Shown here: piece after piece, positions 1 through 10,749 of the stretch | Layout: each line of letters starts with the position of its first letter | Position numbering within the stretch: the stretch's first letter is position 1 | From: Epinephelus fuscoguttatus | Taxonomy: Eukaryota; Chordata; Actinopteri; Perciformes; Serranidae | Length of the DNA stretch: 64,000 bases | Assembly: GCF_011397635.1 (NCBI RefSeq) | Contig: NC_064764.1 | Span: 41,964,955-42,028,954, forward strand | Direction: 5' to 3' | The notes under the pieces: generated by a model | Told to the model about the DNA's origin: nothing | The model's input: only the letters and a program-made list of their open reading frames with translations | Database searches by the model: none | Made by a program: the position numbers and the translations under genes

Positions 1-2392
1 TTTTCGGGTCAGGATAGGCCTAATTTTCGCAATATTACGCAGATGAAAAAATGCAGTCCGTGAGGTTTGTTATAAATGAGAATTAAAAGAAAGCTTGATC
101 AAATGTTACTCCGAGGTTTCTTACGGTAGTGCTAGAGGCCAGAGCAATGCCATCTAGAGAAACTATGTCATCAGATAAAGAGTCTCTGAGTTGTTTGGGG
201 CCAAGAACAATAACTTCAGTTTTGTCTGAATTTAACATCAGGAAATTGGTGCTCATCCAGGTTTTATGTCTTTAAGGCAGTTATGGAGTTTAGTTAATTG
301 ATTACTTTCTTCTGGCTTCATCGATAAATACAACTGTGTATCATCCGCATAACAATGGAAATTTATAGAGTGATTTCTAATGATGTTACCTAAAGGAAGC
401 ATATATAGAGTAAATAGGATTGGTCCAAGCACAGAACTTATGAACTCCAAAACAAACTTTAGTACGTAAGGATGATTCATTATGGACGTCAACAAACTGA
501 AAACGATCAGATAAATAAGATTTAAACCAGCTCAGTGCAGAACCTTTTAGGCCAATTAAGTGATCCAGTCTCTGCAGTAGAATTTGATGGTCAATAGTGT
601 CAAACGCCGCACTAAGATCTAATAAAACAAGTACAGAGACGAGTCCTTTGTCTGAAGCAATCAGAAGGTCATTTGTAATTTTAACTAGAGCTGTCTCAGT
701 GCTATGATGCACTCTAAATCCTGACTGAAAATCCTCAAATTATTATCATGGAGAAAATCACACAGCTGGTCTGCGACTACTTTCTCAAGGATCTTTGACA
801 TAAAGGGAAGATTAGATATTGGTCTATAGTTGGCTAACACCTCTGGATCCAGGGTGGACTTTTTAAGGAGAGGTTTAATTACAGCTACCTTAAAAGACTG
901 TGGCACATAGCCTGTTAATAAGGATATACTGATCATATCTAATATGTGTGTTAACTAAAGGAAAGACCTCCTTAAGTAGCCTAGTTGGGATGGGGTCTAA
1001 GAGACACATTGATTTAGATGAAGAAATCACTGCAGTCAATTCTTGAAGAGAAATTGGGGAGAAGCAATCTAAATATATATTAGGTTTTACAGCTGTGTTT
1101 GAGGTTAGATAGGTACTATCTGAGGACAGGAGGTCATGAATTTTGCCTCTAATAGTTAGAATTTTGTCATTAAAAAAGCTCATAAAATCATTACTGCTAA
1201 GGGCTAAAGGAATACAAGGCTCAATAGAGCTCTGACTCTCAGTCAGCCTGGCTACAGTGCTGAAAAGAAACCTGGAGTTATTCTTGTTTTCTTCTATTAA
1301 TGCTGAGTAATAGTTTGCTCTGGCATTGCGGAGGCCCCTCTTATAAGTTTTGAGACTGTCTGTCCAGATTAAACGAGATTCTTCCAGCTTGGTTAATCGC
1401 CAATTCCTTTCAAATTTTCGCGATATTTGTTTTAACTTACGGGTTTGAAAGTTATACCAAGGAGCGAACTTTCTTTGCTTTGTTAACTTCTTTTTAAGGG
1501 GAGCTACAGAGTCGAGTGTTGTTTGCAGCGAGCCTACGGCACTATCGACAAAATGATCAATTCAGGAGAGGTTAAAGTCGGTACGGGAAACCTCTGTTAC
1601 TGAAGGACTTGGTATTGAATTTAACGACGGAGTAATCATTTCCTTAAATTTTGCAACAGCACTATCTGATAAACATCTAGTATAGTAACTGTTGCTGAGT
1701 GGCGTGTAATCGAGTAAAAAGAAATCAAAAGTAATCAAATAATGATCCAATAGCAAGGGATTCTGTGGAAAGACTGTTAGGTTATCAATTTCAATTCCAT
1801 ACGTCAGAACTAGATCGAGGGTATGGTTAAAACAGTGAGTGGGTTCATGTACACCCTGACTGAAGCCAATGGAGTCTAATAATGAGATATCTGGTAGCCA
1901 GGGAGTCATTATCAACGTCGACATGAATGTTAAAATCGCCTACAATAATAACTTTCTGATTTAAGAACTAAACTGGATAAAAACTCTGAGAATTCAGATA
2001 CAAATTCAGAATACGGGCCAGGAGCACGGTACACTATAACAAATAAAAGTGGCTGCGAGGTTTTCCAGGTCGGAAAGTAAAAGACTAAGAACGAGGCTTT
2101 CAAATGAATTATAATCTAGTTTAGGTTTTGGGCCGATTAACAGTCTAGAGTTAAAAATGGCTGCAACTCCCCCTCATTGGCCGCTGCCTCAAGGAATGTG
2201 GGTATTACTATGACTGGGAGGAGTGGACTCATTTAGACTAACATATTCATCTGGACACAGCCAGGTTTCAGTGAGACTGAGTAAATCAATATGATTATCT
2301 GATATTAATTCGTTTACTAACACTGCTTTAGACGATAGAGACCTGATATTTAACAGTAGGCATTTAATTCTCCTGTTTTGTCTTTCTGTCAC
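1..2392 (-). pseudogene. LINE A ORF2 (endonuclease/reverse transcriptase), broken
   Basis: In its working form this protein nicks the target DNA and reverse-transcribes the element RNA there. The AP-endonuclease domain begins at about 2392 and its C-terminal part is at 1562-1924. A linker is at 890-1183. Reverse transcriptase pieces lie at 685-936, 386-712 and 253-495 in shifting frames, and residual coding similarity (for example RNLGVTF) continues towards position 1. The catalytic YADD is present near 330-345. Repeated frame changes and internal stops rule out function. The 3' part lies outside the window, so total length cannot be given. Confidence 0.8.
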
Positions 2393-2586
2393 AGAAGAGG
2401 TTTTATTTTTATGAGGTTGTTATGCACAACTCCTCTTTGTTTAATTTTAGATTTAAAAAATTTAGGTGGTCGGGGGACAGACACCGTTTGTATAAAACTA
2501 TGAAAACTATGGCTGGGTAACTGAACTAGAAGCTCAGAGAGGCGTATAGGACTGCGATTCTGTGTCCTGATCTCAACTCTGGGTTG

Positions 2587-3356
2587 TCAGGGATTTAAAT
2601 TACTAATAAAATTTGCCAGGTTCCTAGAAATGAGAGCAGCTCCATCCAAAGTGGGATGAGTGCCGTCTCTCCTGATAAGACCAGGTTTTTCCCAGAAAGT
2701 TTGCCAATTATTAACAAAACCCACATCGTTTGCTGGACACCAGCTGGACAGCCAGTGATTAAATGATGACATGCGGCTAAACGTGTCATCGGTGGTCAGA
2801 TTTGAGGAGGGGTCCAGAGAAGACTACGGAGTCCGACATCATTTTTGCATATTCACATACCGAGGCATTAATTTTAGTGACCTCCGATTGGCGTAACCAG
2901 GTGTCATTGCCGCCAACGTGAATAACAATCTTACTGAATCTACCTTTAGCTTTAGCCAGCAGTTTTAAATTTGATTCAGTGTCGCCCGCTCTGGCCCCAG
3001 GGATGCATTTGACTATGGCCGCTGGTGTTGCTAACTTCACGTTTCTCAGAATAGAGCTGCCAATAACCAGAGTTTTATCCTCAGCAGGTGTGTCACTGAG
3101 TGGGGAAAAGCGGTTGGAAACGTGAACAGGCTGGTGGTGAGCTGTGGGCTTCGGCTTGGAGCTGTGCTTCTGGCGGACCGTGACCCAACCTCCCGGCTGA
3201 ACAGGTGTTACCGGAGGACCGCTAGCAGAGGCTAAGGCTATGCTATGTGGCTCTGCACCGGCTACAGGGGGCTGGCTAACTACCGCAGCTACTGAATGGT
3301 TTTCCATGGTGCGGAGCCACTCTTCTAATTCACTAAGCCTCGTCTCCAATGCAGCA
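2587..3356 (-). pseudogene. LINE A ORF1, C-terminal part with SGNH/GDSL esterase-like domain
   Basis: A short coiled-coil-like segment ([15 protein letters not shown]) and a proline/serine-rich stretch lead into an esterase-like domain. The nucleophile block reads [10 protein letters not shown], the oxyanion block GGNDTW, and the Asp/His block [13 protein letters not shown]. These match the SGNH hydrolase pattern known from ORF1 proteins of L2/CR1-type fish LINEs, where the domain is thought to help RNP or membrane interactions. A frameshift near 2780 separates the Asp/His block from the rest. The N-terminal part is displaced to 5137-5237 by LINE B. No working product is expected. Confidence 0.75.
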
Positions 3357-3362
3357 AATAAG

Positions 3363-5136
3363 TAAGTAAGTAAGTAAATTTATTTATATAGCACTTCTCA
3401 CAGAGAGGACTCACAAAGTGCTTCACAAGATAAAATACAAAAAATACAATAACAAAAACAATGCAAAATACACAAAAACAAATAAAAAGTAAAGTGCAGC
3501 GAAATACAGAGATGATAGAATGGACAATTAATGGAACGCAAGCCTAAACAGATGTTTTTAACTGCTTTTTAAAAATGTCCACGGAAGAGGCCACTCTCAG
3601 CTCATGAGGTAGTGCATTCCACCATTTCAGTGCAACAGCCTTAAAGGCTCTATCACCTTTCGTCTTTAATCTTGTGTGAGGGACAGTAAGTCGGTGGCCT
3701 TCAGCGGACCGCAGTGACCTGACAGGACAGTGAAAGGACACCAGATCCGTCAAGTATGCAGGTGCTTGACCATGGAGGGCTCCGTAAGTGATGGTTAGAA
3801 TCTTGTGCTGGATCCTGAAATTAACAGGGAGCCAGTGCAGGGATGCCAGGACTGGAGTGATGTGAGTGAACTTATGAGATCTGGACAGAAGCCTGGCGGC
3901 AGCGTTCTGGACCAGCTGGAGGCGGTCTAATGAAGTTTTATTTAGACAGGTGAAAAGAAAATTACAGTAATCCAGAGGAAATAAAAGCATGGATGATCAT
4001 TTCTAGCTCGGAATAAGTTAACATGGATCTGAGTTTGGAAATGTTTTTGAGGTGGAAAAAGTAGGAGTGAGTGACAGTTTTGATGTGGTCATCAAAGAGC
4101 ATGGCCTGATCAAATGTGACCCCCAGGTTTCTCAACTTGGGGCGCACATTTGCACTGAGGGACCCTAAGCAGCTGGCCATGCTGAGGCATCAGGTGCAAT
4201 AATTAAAATCTCAGTTTTAGCTGCATTCAACTGAAGGGAGTTAGAAGCCATCCAGTCCTTAATTACATTCATACAATCGTACAGGGAGTTAATTCCATCG
4301 GTCCTATCAGGGTTGAAAGAAAAATATAACTGGAGGTCATCTGCATACATATGGTATGAGATACCTTCAAAATTGCTGATGACATCTCTGAGAGGGAGCA
4401 TGTATAGCGTAAAGAGGATAGGCCCAAGCACTGAACCTTGGGGCACCCCACAAGAAAGGGGGGCAAACTCTGATTTATGAGGGCCAATAGCTACAGAAAA
4501 GGATCGATCAGACAGATAGAATTTAAACCAATGAAGAGCGGTCCCTGAGATACCTACCCTGTCCCTCAGCCTGTCTAAAAGGATGTGGTGATCAACAGTG
4601 TCAAAGGCTGCACTGAGATCAAGCAGAACCAGGACAGTGGATTTACCGGCATCGGAGGCCATCATGATGTCATTGGAGACCCTGAGAAGAGCAGTTTCTG
4701 TGGAATGTAACTGACAATAACCGGACTGAAATTTATCTAAGATATTGTAACTGTTCAACGCAGTGACTAACTGGTTTGCAACTGCTTTTTCTAGAATCTT
4801 AGATACAAAGGGCAGCTTGGAAATGGGCCAGTAGTTACTAAGAACATCGGGGTCCAGATTGGCCTTTTTAAAAAACAGCTGAACAACCGCTTGCTTGAAA
4901 CGGGACGGGACACGACGAGAAACCAGTGAGCTATTGATTATGGAGAGCAGAGATGGACCAATAGTGCTGAAAACATTTTTCAGCAAAGTTGTGGGCAGGA
5001 TATCCAGCGGACTAGAAGAGATCTTCATAGTGCACACAAGATCTGCTAAGTCTTGTAAGGAGGCAGGTGAGAAACTGTGTCACGCATGTGTGAGTGGCGT
5101 TGTGTGTACGGTATGCTGTATGTTGGCTGCTAACAC
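3363..5136 (-). mobile_element. L2-like LINE 'B', 5'-truncated, nested in LINE A
   Basis: This second L2-like element is on the minus strand. Its 3' end is sharp: a (TTAC)n tail and an A/T-rich region with the usual tail of this group (tttatttatatagcacttct on the plus strand) at 3363-3430. Coding similarity covers the C-terminal part of ORF2, including an intact-looking reverse transcriptase stretch at 4165-5037 and C-terminal pieces at 3962-4180 and 3544-3990. The hexamer aataag at 3357-3362 and 5137-5142 is the probable target-site duplication, although the TTAC tail blurs one edge. B is younger than A, because it sits inside A and is less decayed. Confidence 0.85.
3544..5084 (-). pseudogene. 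LINE B ORF2 reverse transcriptase, C-terminal two thirds
   Basis: One 290-codon frame at 4165-5037 carries the full core of a LINE reverse transcriptase. It includes a YWPISKLPF block, [40 protein letters not shown] and the catalytic block MYADDLQLYFS. A frameshift near 4170 leads to the downstream domain (RNLGVTFDQAMLF), and another near 3970 to the C-terminal region with LDRLQLVQNAAARLL and WWNALPHELR, both typical of L2/CR1 ORF2. The endonuclease and all of ORF1 are missing through 5' truncation, so it is non-autonomous even apart from the frameshifts. Confidence 0.8.
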
Positions 5137-5237
5137 AATAAGCTACACTTATTACAGTTACCACTGTTGCTAAAGGAGGCAGAGGCATAACTGAACATTT
5201 GGCACACCGAGCAAGAAAGAGCAGAGGGAGAAGCCAT
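5137..5237 (-). pseudogene. LINE A ORF1, N-terminal zinc-finger part
   Basis: From an ATG at 5235-5237 the minus strand reads about 34 codons containing two CxxC pairs (CSVC and CNKC), the zinc-knuckle-like start typical of L2-type ORF1. The frame is cut where LINE B was inserted, at the hexamer aataag (plus strand), which recurs at 3357-3362 where ORF1 resumes. The 5' untranslated region of the element runs to about 5350. I inferred the link across the insertion from reading frame and duplicated target, not from alignment. Confidence 0.65.
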
Positions 5238-5539
5238 CGCTAACTGTAAAGCTAATGTAGCTACCAAGGCTAGTAACGTGCAAACAACAGCACAGAGACG
5301 CTGTCACAGAAACAGCGGAAATGACACAACTCACTTACCGCAATACATCAGCAAGTCAGCAGTTCATGCTAAAGCTATTTATTTAATAAAGAAATTATTC
5401 AGAATGTTCAATTTCATTCTTCCTGAGCTCCTGCTCAGTTTACTGCTTGTTAATAGGGGCCTACCACAGTGGTTACTCTGCCACAAGGCACTCACCTTGT
5501 CAAAATGATGTACCATCACCTGCAGCCTTCTGCAGTGTG

Positions 5540-6425
5540 TTTACAGAATAAAGGTGGAAGTATGCCAAGACGAGGACAGAGACAGCCTCCAAAGCCTCTG
5601 ATGGTTTTCCCAGGGTTATGACGGTGGGTCAGAGTCTGGCCATGGTGAGGGCAGCAATTCAGATGGCTTCAGAACAATTGGGGCTGGATGAATCTCCCTC
5701 AAGCGCTGTTTTCAGCAGGTAGCTCTGGTCTACATTATGTGGCCCCAACTTACCATTGTCTCTTTGAGGCTCTTAGACCTGATGCCTACTATCCCCATCC
5801 TCAGCATCAGCTGACAGACAATCTCAGGACATAACAAAGCAGACTGCACGGAGCATATTAATAATTTTCCCTTACCACAGCTCTGTCTCAGACTGTCTCT
5901 GTCTCATATGTCAATGACATTTGGTAAAGAGTGGAGCAGAGCCGTCAACTGATTACCACCTGGTGGTGCGTTGGATCAGATGGCAGGGGAGGCTGCCGGA
6001 CAGGCCTTGTAAACCCAAACGTGCACTGGGGGTAAACTGGGAACTTCTGGCTGAGCCCCCTGTCCAAGAGGTCTTCAACTCCCACCTCCAAAAGAATTTT
6101 TCATGCATGCTGGGGAGTTTGGGATATGAAATCCCAGTGGACTATGTTCAAAGCCTCCATTTTGGAGGCAGCTGCTAAAAGTTGTGGTCAGAAGGTAGTT
6201 GCTGCCTGTTGTGGTGACAACCTATGAATTTTCTGGTGGACAACAGCATTAAAGGAGGCCCTCAGGCATAAGAATGAAGCCTTTCAGGCTTGGTCGGCTC
6301 AGGGGTCTCCTGAAGCAGTAGACCGGTACCAGTTGTCCAGAGGGGCTGCAGCTGTTGCGGACCTCAAAAGCAAAAAGTTGGATGAGTGAGGAGTTTGAGG
6401 AGGCTATGGAGAGGGACTTTCAGTT
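5540..6425 (+). mobile_element. RTE-like LINE relic (endonuclease-RT linker region)
   Basis: A plus-strand frame at 5921-6178 reads EPSTDYHLVVRWIRWQGR and RALGVNWELLAEPPVQEVFN. These resemble the linker between endonuclease and reverse transcriptase in a common fish LINE group with RTE-like architecture. Similarity continues to about 6425 in another frame (AVDRYQLSRGAAAAVADLK, then EEFEEAMERDF) with stops. No reverse transcriptase follows. The 5' edge near 5540 is uncertain. I recognise the family by eye only, and Rex3/RTE versus a related clade is open. Confidence 0.55.
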
Positions 6426-7000
6426 GGTCTCAAGTAGAGTAGTAATAGGTCTCAATAGATCAAGATCTATTTTTAGTTCGGTATTGTCCAGGTTGTGATG
6501 GAAAAAAGGTTGTTGACTAATAACGTGTCGTAGTTTTCCACATTTAAAGGAAAACGTAGCTCTTATTCTGACAGGCTCATTAGAGTGTGTGTATGAACTC
6601 ATTTAATCATATTTCTTTTGTTTGTTTCGTGTTTTTGGTAACTTGGGGGTTTCTATATAATTGTGTTGATGTTTTTTTTTCTCTGCATTATGGTGATGAG
6701 TCATAGTCATACTGTATTCAAGTTGTGCTGTGGTGCATTCATGTACTGTGGGGACATCCATAAATAAAGTAGCTGCTAAACAAACAGTGGCTGTTGGGGA
6801 GTATAAAGCCGGAAGCTTTACTTTATTCTTTTAAACCATGTGTTATGTTTATTTTGTTTTGCTGTTTTTAGTTTTGACAACATAGTTTTCAATGAGATGT
6901 TGTGTGGCAACTCACACTCAAGTTTGGCACATCAAATCATAGCATCATAAGGCCCATAAAACAGCATGTATTAACTCTGCTTGACTACGTTGAGGTGTAC
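6426..7000. other. Intergenic stretch, nothing recognised
   Basis: A+T-rich sequence between the RTE-like relic and the TAAR promoter region. I see no credible coding frame, terminal repeat or tandem array here. Confidence 0.5.
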
Positions 7001-7014
7001 CACGAGCCAGAGTG

Positions 7015-7062
7015 TGACGTCACATAGTCACCTTTGGCCTACCAAATAGATGGAATTTGCAT
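7015..7062 (+). promoter_or_regulatory. Candidate TAAR proximal elements: CRE and octamer
   Basis: A palindromic TGACGTCA (CRE type) lies at 7015-7022, and an ATTTGCAT octamer (POU-type site) at 7055-7062, 141 and 101 bases before the TAAR start codon. Both are exact matches to the textbook motifs. Short motifs occur by chance and no transcription start can be read here, so a role in olfactory expression is only inferred. Confidence 0.3.
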
Positions 7063-7162
7063 ATGGGAGGAGTGGACAGAGACAAATAAGCTGCACATCA
7101 GAGAGACAGGAGAACCTGCTGAGCTCTGGCAGCTTTCAGATCAAAGCCATTTGTCAGTGGCC

Positions 7163-8554
7163 ATGGAGGAGGATGAACTCTGCTTTCCCCAAGTCAACAC
7201 CTCCTGCAGGAAGACAAGTCGCCCTCACTTGGAGGCCACAGTCACTCTCAGTGTGCTGTCCTGCATCACAATGCTCACGATGGTTCTTAACCTGCTGGTC
7301 ATCGCCTCTATCTCCCACTTCAGGCAGAGATACACTTTTCTGCTTGGCTTACAAAGTGTTTATTCTTTGGTTACAGTTACATGAAGAAATGACTTTGAGC
7401 TCTGCAGCATGATGTCACATTTAAGCTGATGATAACTTTGATTATGGTGCTGTTGAGACATGTTACTGAAACAATTAGTGATGATTTCACACATTTCAGG
7501 CTGCTGCACATCCACTAACCTTCTCCTCATGTTCATCAGTAGTGCATAAGAGTAATGTTCTCTTGTTTCATTACTGCCTACTGTTTATTTGCAAATGCTC
7601 TTACATTTGCAATACTGAGCTGTATTTACGCCTCATTGTTATAGGACAATTCATACTCCTGGTATAACTGCTAATAACTCCTATTTCCACACATAGATAT
7701 GACTGTATTTAGTGTTTTTATCTTCTCGTTTCAGGCAGCTTCACACCACCACCAACCTTCTCCTACTCTCTCTGGCTGTTGCAGACTTCCTTGTGGGTTT
7801 CTTGCAGATGCCAGCTGATATCCTTCTCTATCGAGGTTGTTGGGTTTTGGGTGATTTAATATGTGCCATAACCTACTTTATAGGTTATATCTCTGTCTGT
7901 GTTTCAGTAGGAAACATGGTTCTCATATCAGTTGACCGCTACATTGCTATTTGTGACCCCATGTTTTACACCACTAAAGTCACTGTGAAAAGAGTTCAAC
8001 TCTGCATTTGTCTGTGTTGGATATTTTCTGCTGTTCACAGCAGCTGGATACTGAGGGATTTATTGAAACAGCCAGGCAGGTATAACTCCTGTTATGGAGA
8101 GTGTGTAATTGTAGTTAATTATATTGAAGGAGCTGTTGACCTTGTTGTGACCTTTTTTGCTCCCATTCTTGTCATCATAATTTTGTATATGAGAGTGTTT
8201 GTGGTGGCTGTGACTCAGGCTCGTGCCATGCGCTCCCACATTACAGCTGTCAAAGCACAACGTTCAAAGAAAATAACTGCCAAGAAATCTGAGATGAAAG
8301 CAGCTGGAACTCTTGGTGTTGTTGTAGTTGCGTTTCTTGTGTGCTTCTCTCCTTATTATTGTTTCACCATTGCAGCTGAGAACAATTTGGTAGCAGTGAC
8401 AACTGCAGCCAGTCAGATTTGGCTAATGTACTTTAATTCCTGTCTAAACCCTGTGATATATGTCTTTTTCTACCCCTGGTTCAGGAAAGCTATTAAACAC
8501 ATTGTAACACTTCAGATACTGAAGACTGGCTCCTCTGAGGCTAACATAGTGTAG
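7163..8554 (+). CDS. Trace amine-associated receptor (two exons)
   Basis: This is a class A GPCR, probably an olfactory amine receptor of the plasma membrane or cilium. Coding exons 7163-7323 and 7735-8554 join in frame to 326 aa, normal for TAARs. Visible landmarks are an N-glycosylation site (NTS at 12-14) in the N-terminus, Asp71 (2.50), Cys97 (3.25), DRY at 121-123, Trp149 (4.50), Pro197 (5.50), and the TAAR fingerprint around NPVIY and YPWF at 288-303. Position 3.32 is Gly104, not Asp, while Asp189 occupies 5.42, as in the teleost TAAR clade with non-classical amine recognition. Position 6.48 is Phe. The start at 7163 gives the usual MEEDELCFPQ-type N-terminus; an upstream in-frame codon at 7034 would add 43 atypical residues. 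The intron begins GC, not GT, so mis-splicing or pseudogene status is possible. The subfamily is not assigned. Confidence 0.9.
7324..7734 (+). other. TAAR intron with GC donor and AG acceptor
   Basis: The joined frame requires exon 1 to end at 7323 (TTCAG) and exon 2 to start at 7735 after tcgtttcag. The first intron bases are then gc. Shifting the junction 4 bases (7327/7739) keeps the same protein but gives an even less canonical ag donor. GC-AG introns are a real minority class, but the bases after gc (agag) match the consensus poorly. Confidence 0.6.
7491..7545 (+). pseudogene. Relic duplicate of the TAAR exon 2 start inside the intron
   Basis: At 7494-7500 a tttcagg acceptor-like string is followed by a sequence closely resembling the beginning of exon 2: both have gc(t/a)gct, then ccac(t/c)aaccttctcct. 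Identity fades after roughly 40 bases, and the copy meets a stop in the receptor frame. It looks like the stub of a tandemly duplicated or older exon 2. It could act as a decoy 3' splice site. Confidence 0.5.
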
Positions 8555-9340
8555 AGACAGACTGTGACAGAAAGACTAAAACTATTCTCTCCCTTTGATG
8601 TGGAAATTATTTATGTTGTCACTACACTGAATGTACACAACCTAAAGTCAGAGAAAACAACTGAATATCAAATAAGTGTCAATGAAATCTTCATTACACT
8701 TCTCATTTTTGTATATATTTTATATTTCTATATTCTAATGTCCACATACTGTTTGATCACTTGCTGCTGTAACACAAGAATTTCCCAGTTTGCCTGCCAT
8801 CCATCCGTCCACCCACCCTTGGAGCAAATGTGTGGATCCCACTGAGATGACAAACTAAACAAATACAGAATACACTACAGTTCATGCATTAAGATTAGAA
8901 CAAAAGCATAACACAGGAGCACACAGTGAGTGTCTAAAGCACTAGATGATTTGTTGATTTTACCCACAGATGTCTCTCCTCTCTATAATAAACGGACCTG
9001 GTGATTCACGATGGATAAAAAAATAAAAATAAATTCAATAAAAAACAGTTTCATATAACAAATCAGTGTTTCTCCGCCCATGTTTGCCCACCACCTGCTC
9101 ATCTGTTTAAGACAGTAAAACACTGAATAAAGCAGCTTCACATTACAAGTCAGGCTTTTTTTGACACTGCACATCGTGGAGGGGCTAACTACAGCAGCCA
9201 ATGCAGAAATGCAAATGTCCCTATCTAGAGTCAGTGTTTGGTTTGTCCCTTCTGGGCCAACATGTTGGTGCAACATGAAGATCTTTGTAGCCAAGGATGT
9301 GCTCACTAAATGAACAGGTTTATTCACAAAAAGGTAACTT
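8555..9340 (+). other. TAAR 3' flank
   Basis: A+T-rich sequence following the TAAR stop codon. An AATAAA-like string sits near 8985 (ataataaacgg) and is a possible polyadenylation signal, but the true 3' end cannot be fixed from sequence. No other gene is visible. Confidence 0.35.
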
Positions 9341-9352
9341 AAAAAAAAAAAA

Positions 9353-9635
9353 TTAGGGCTTTCGACACATTGGATTTCCTGCCCGACATGTTATTAACTA
9401 GCGTGTAGAATAACCGCAGGTACCAGCCCTGGAAATTAACCTGACTCCTGTCTGACTGCTGAGCGTGGACACTTCCTGTGTCTGTCCTTTCAAATTAGAT
9501 TCACACATGGTCCAGTCATATAGGTTTGGATTTATTCTGACAAGGCACAACTTTTCCTGTGACTAATTGACCAGTGAGTTCAAATGACCTCTCTGGTCGA
9601 CTAACATTTGGTCGACGATTAGGGAGCAGCCCTAA
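9353..9635 (-). mobile_element. hAT-like non-autonomous element
   Basis: The stretch begins ttagggct and ends agccctaa, forming short inverted ends. The right part contains the gtcgac-rich subterminal sequence (tggtcgactaacatttggtc and gtcgacgattaggg) that I associate with a widespread fish hAT-type MITE. No coding sequence is present. Target duplications are masked by poly-A on the left. Confidence 0.5.
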
Positions 9636-10340
9636 AAGAAAACATTATATTCCATGTCTGCCAAGATATCCTAAATCCAACACATGGGAGTTTTAAGGCC
9701 CTTTAACATTCAGCAAAATGCAGCATTGTCAGGTTCTCAGTGTGTGTGTAATCAGCAGGATAAAAATATCTGGCTGCTTTTGCACCATTATGTATTCCTC
9801 ATCTGCTTAATAGCTCATTTAAAAATTTAGCAGGATACATTTTTTTACAGGCAACAATGACAAAGGCCCCACAGACCATCAGTTTTCATTTATTCCGCTG
9901 AATTAAACTTCCACTGATGTTGTTGCTTGCTTATCATAGAAAAATATACTTAATGACAGTGGTGGCTCACTTGTATTTTGCCGCAATATTTCAAGTCATT
10001 TTGCATTGAATTCTTCTATACCGATGAAATACCAAAGACTGGCCAAAGTTGCCACCCTGTTAGTTGTGTCAAATGCTTCACACTGAGTATTTTCAGCACG
10101 TTTATTTATTTATTTATTTTTATTTGCACATATAAATTTAAAAATAATACAAATACATGTACATATCTCTCTTGGTAAAGAGAAAGATGCAGAGAAATGT
10201 GCAGGTGAGGTCGGAAAACCGAAAGGCTTATAGAATGACCTCACCTAAATCTAACAATCATTTAAATCAGTAACAATGATATTGTCATACCAAAGACAAA
10301 AAGAAAACTAAAGTAAGTATAAACGAATTCGCCAAGCGAT
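9636..10340. other. Intergenic stretch with an A/T-rich tail-like segment
   Basis: No gene is recognised. At 10100-10130 there is a (TTTA)n run followed by an A/T-rich segment to about 10310, with the look of a retroelement 3' end on the minus strand, but I cannot name it. Confidence 0.3.
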
Positions 10341-10419
10341 TTGTGTATGCCGCCATCTTGCGGCGGCGCCATTGCTGCGGTGAGATGTGTCAGTCATCAA
10401 TTCATTATGCTGTCATTGT

Positions 10420-10698
10420 GAACTGACTCTCTACAGTGACAGCATCACGAATAGCTGGATTGATGATGTTAGACAGTGGCCTCCGGCAACTGATGAAGGT
10501 ATCTTAAATGAGTACCGATATTAATATAGAAATTAATCATTTGTTTGAGCGATAAGCAGGGAAGATTACAGTAATCGGGAGATAATAGACTGTATCATTG
10601 AACACTGTAATATAACGTTAGCATATGTTACGTGTGCTGACGTTAGCAAGCTAGCAGCATGACATTTAATCATTATGGACAGACTACGTGACTAAAAA

Positions 10699-10749
<51 letters not shown>

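Larger units (their letters stand above)
1..5350 (-). mobile_element. L2/CR1-like LINE 'A', decayed, split by LINE B
   Basis: This is a non-LTR retrotransposon read on the minus strand. Its 5' region lies near 5240-5350, ORF1 begins at 5237, ORF2 lies below about 2400, and its 3' end runs off the window start. ORF1 is interrupted at 3357-5142 by a second LINE (element B): its first part reads at 5137-5237 and resumes at 3356. ORF2 shows an endonuclease start (LNIRSLSSKAVLVNELI), the linker, and reverse transcriptase blocks ([41 protein letters not shown]). At least six frameshifts or stops show it is dead. The L2/Maui-type assignment rests on the YADDTQLY motif, the SAAFDT(I/V)DH motif and an esterase-type ORF1. 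CR1 is the alternative clade. Confidence 0.85.

Noticed and set aside
7034..7162. Upstream in-frame start for the TAAR
   Set aside because: Adds 43 residues absent from the usual TAAR N-terminus; the start at 7163 matches the family pattern.
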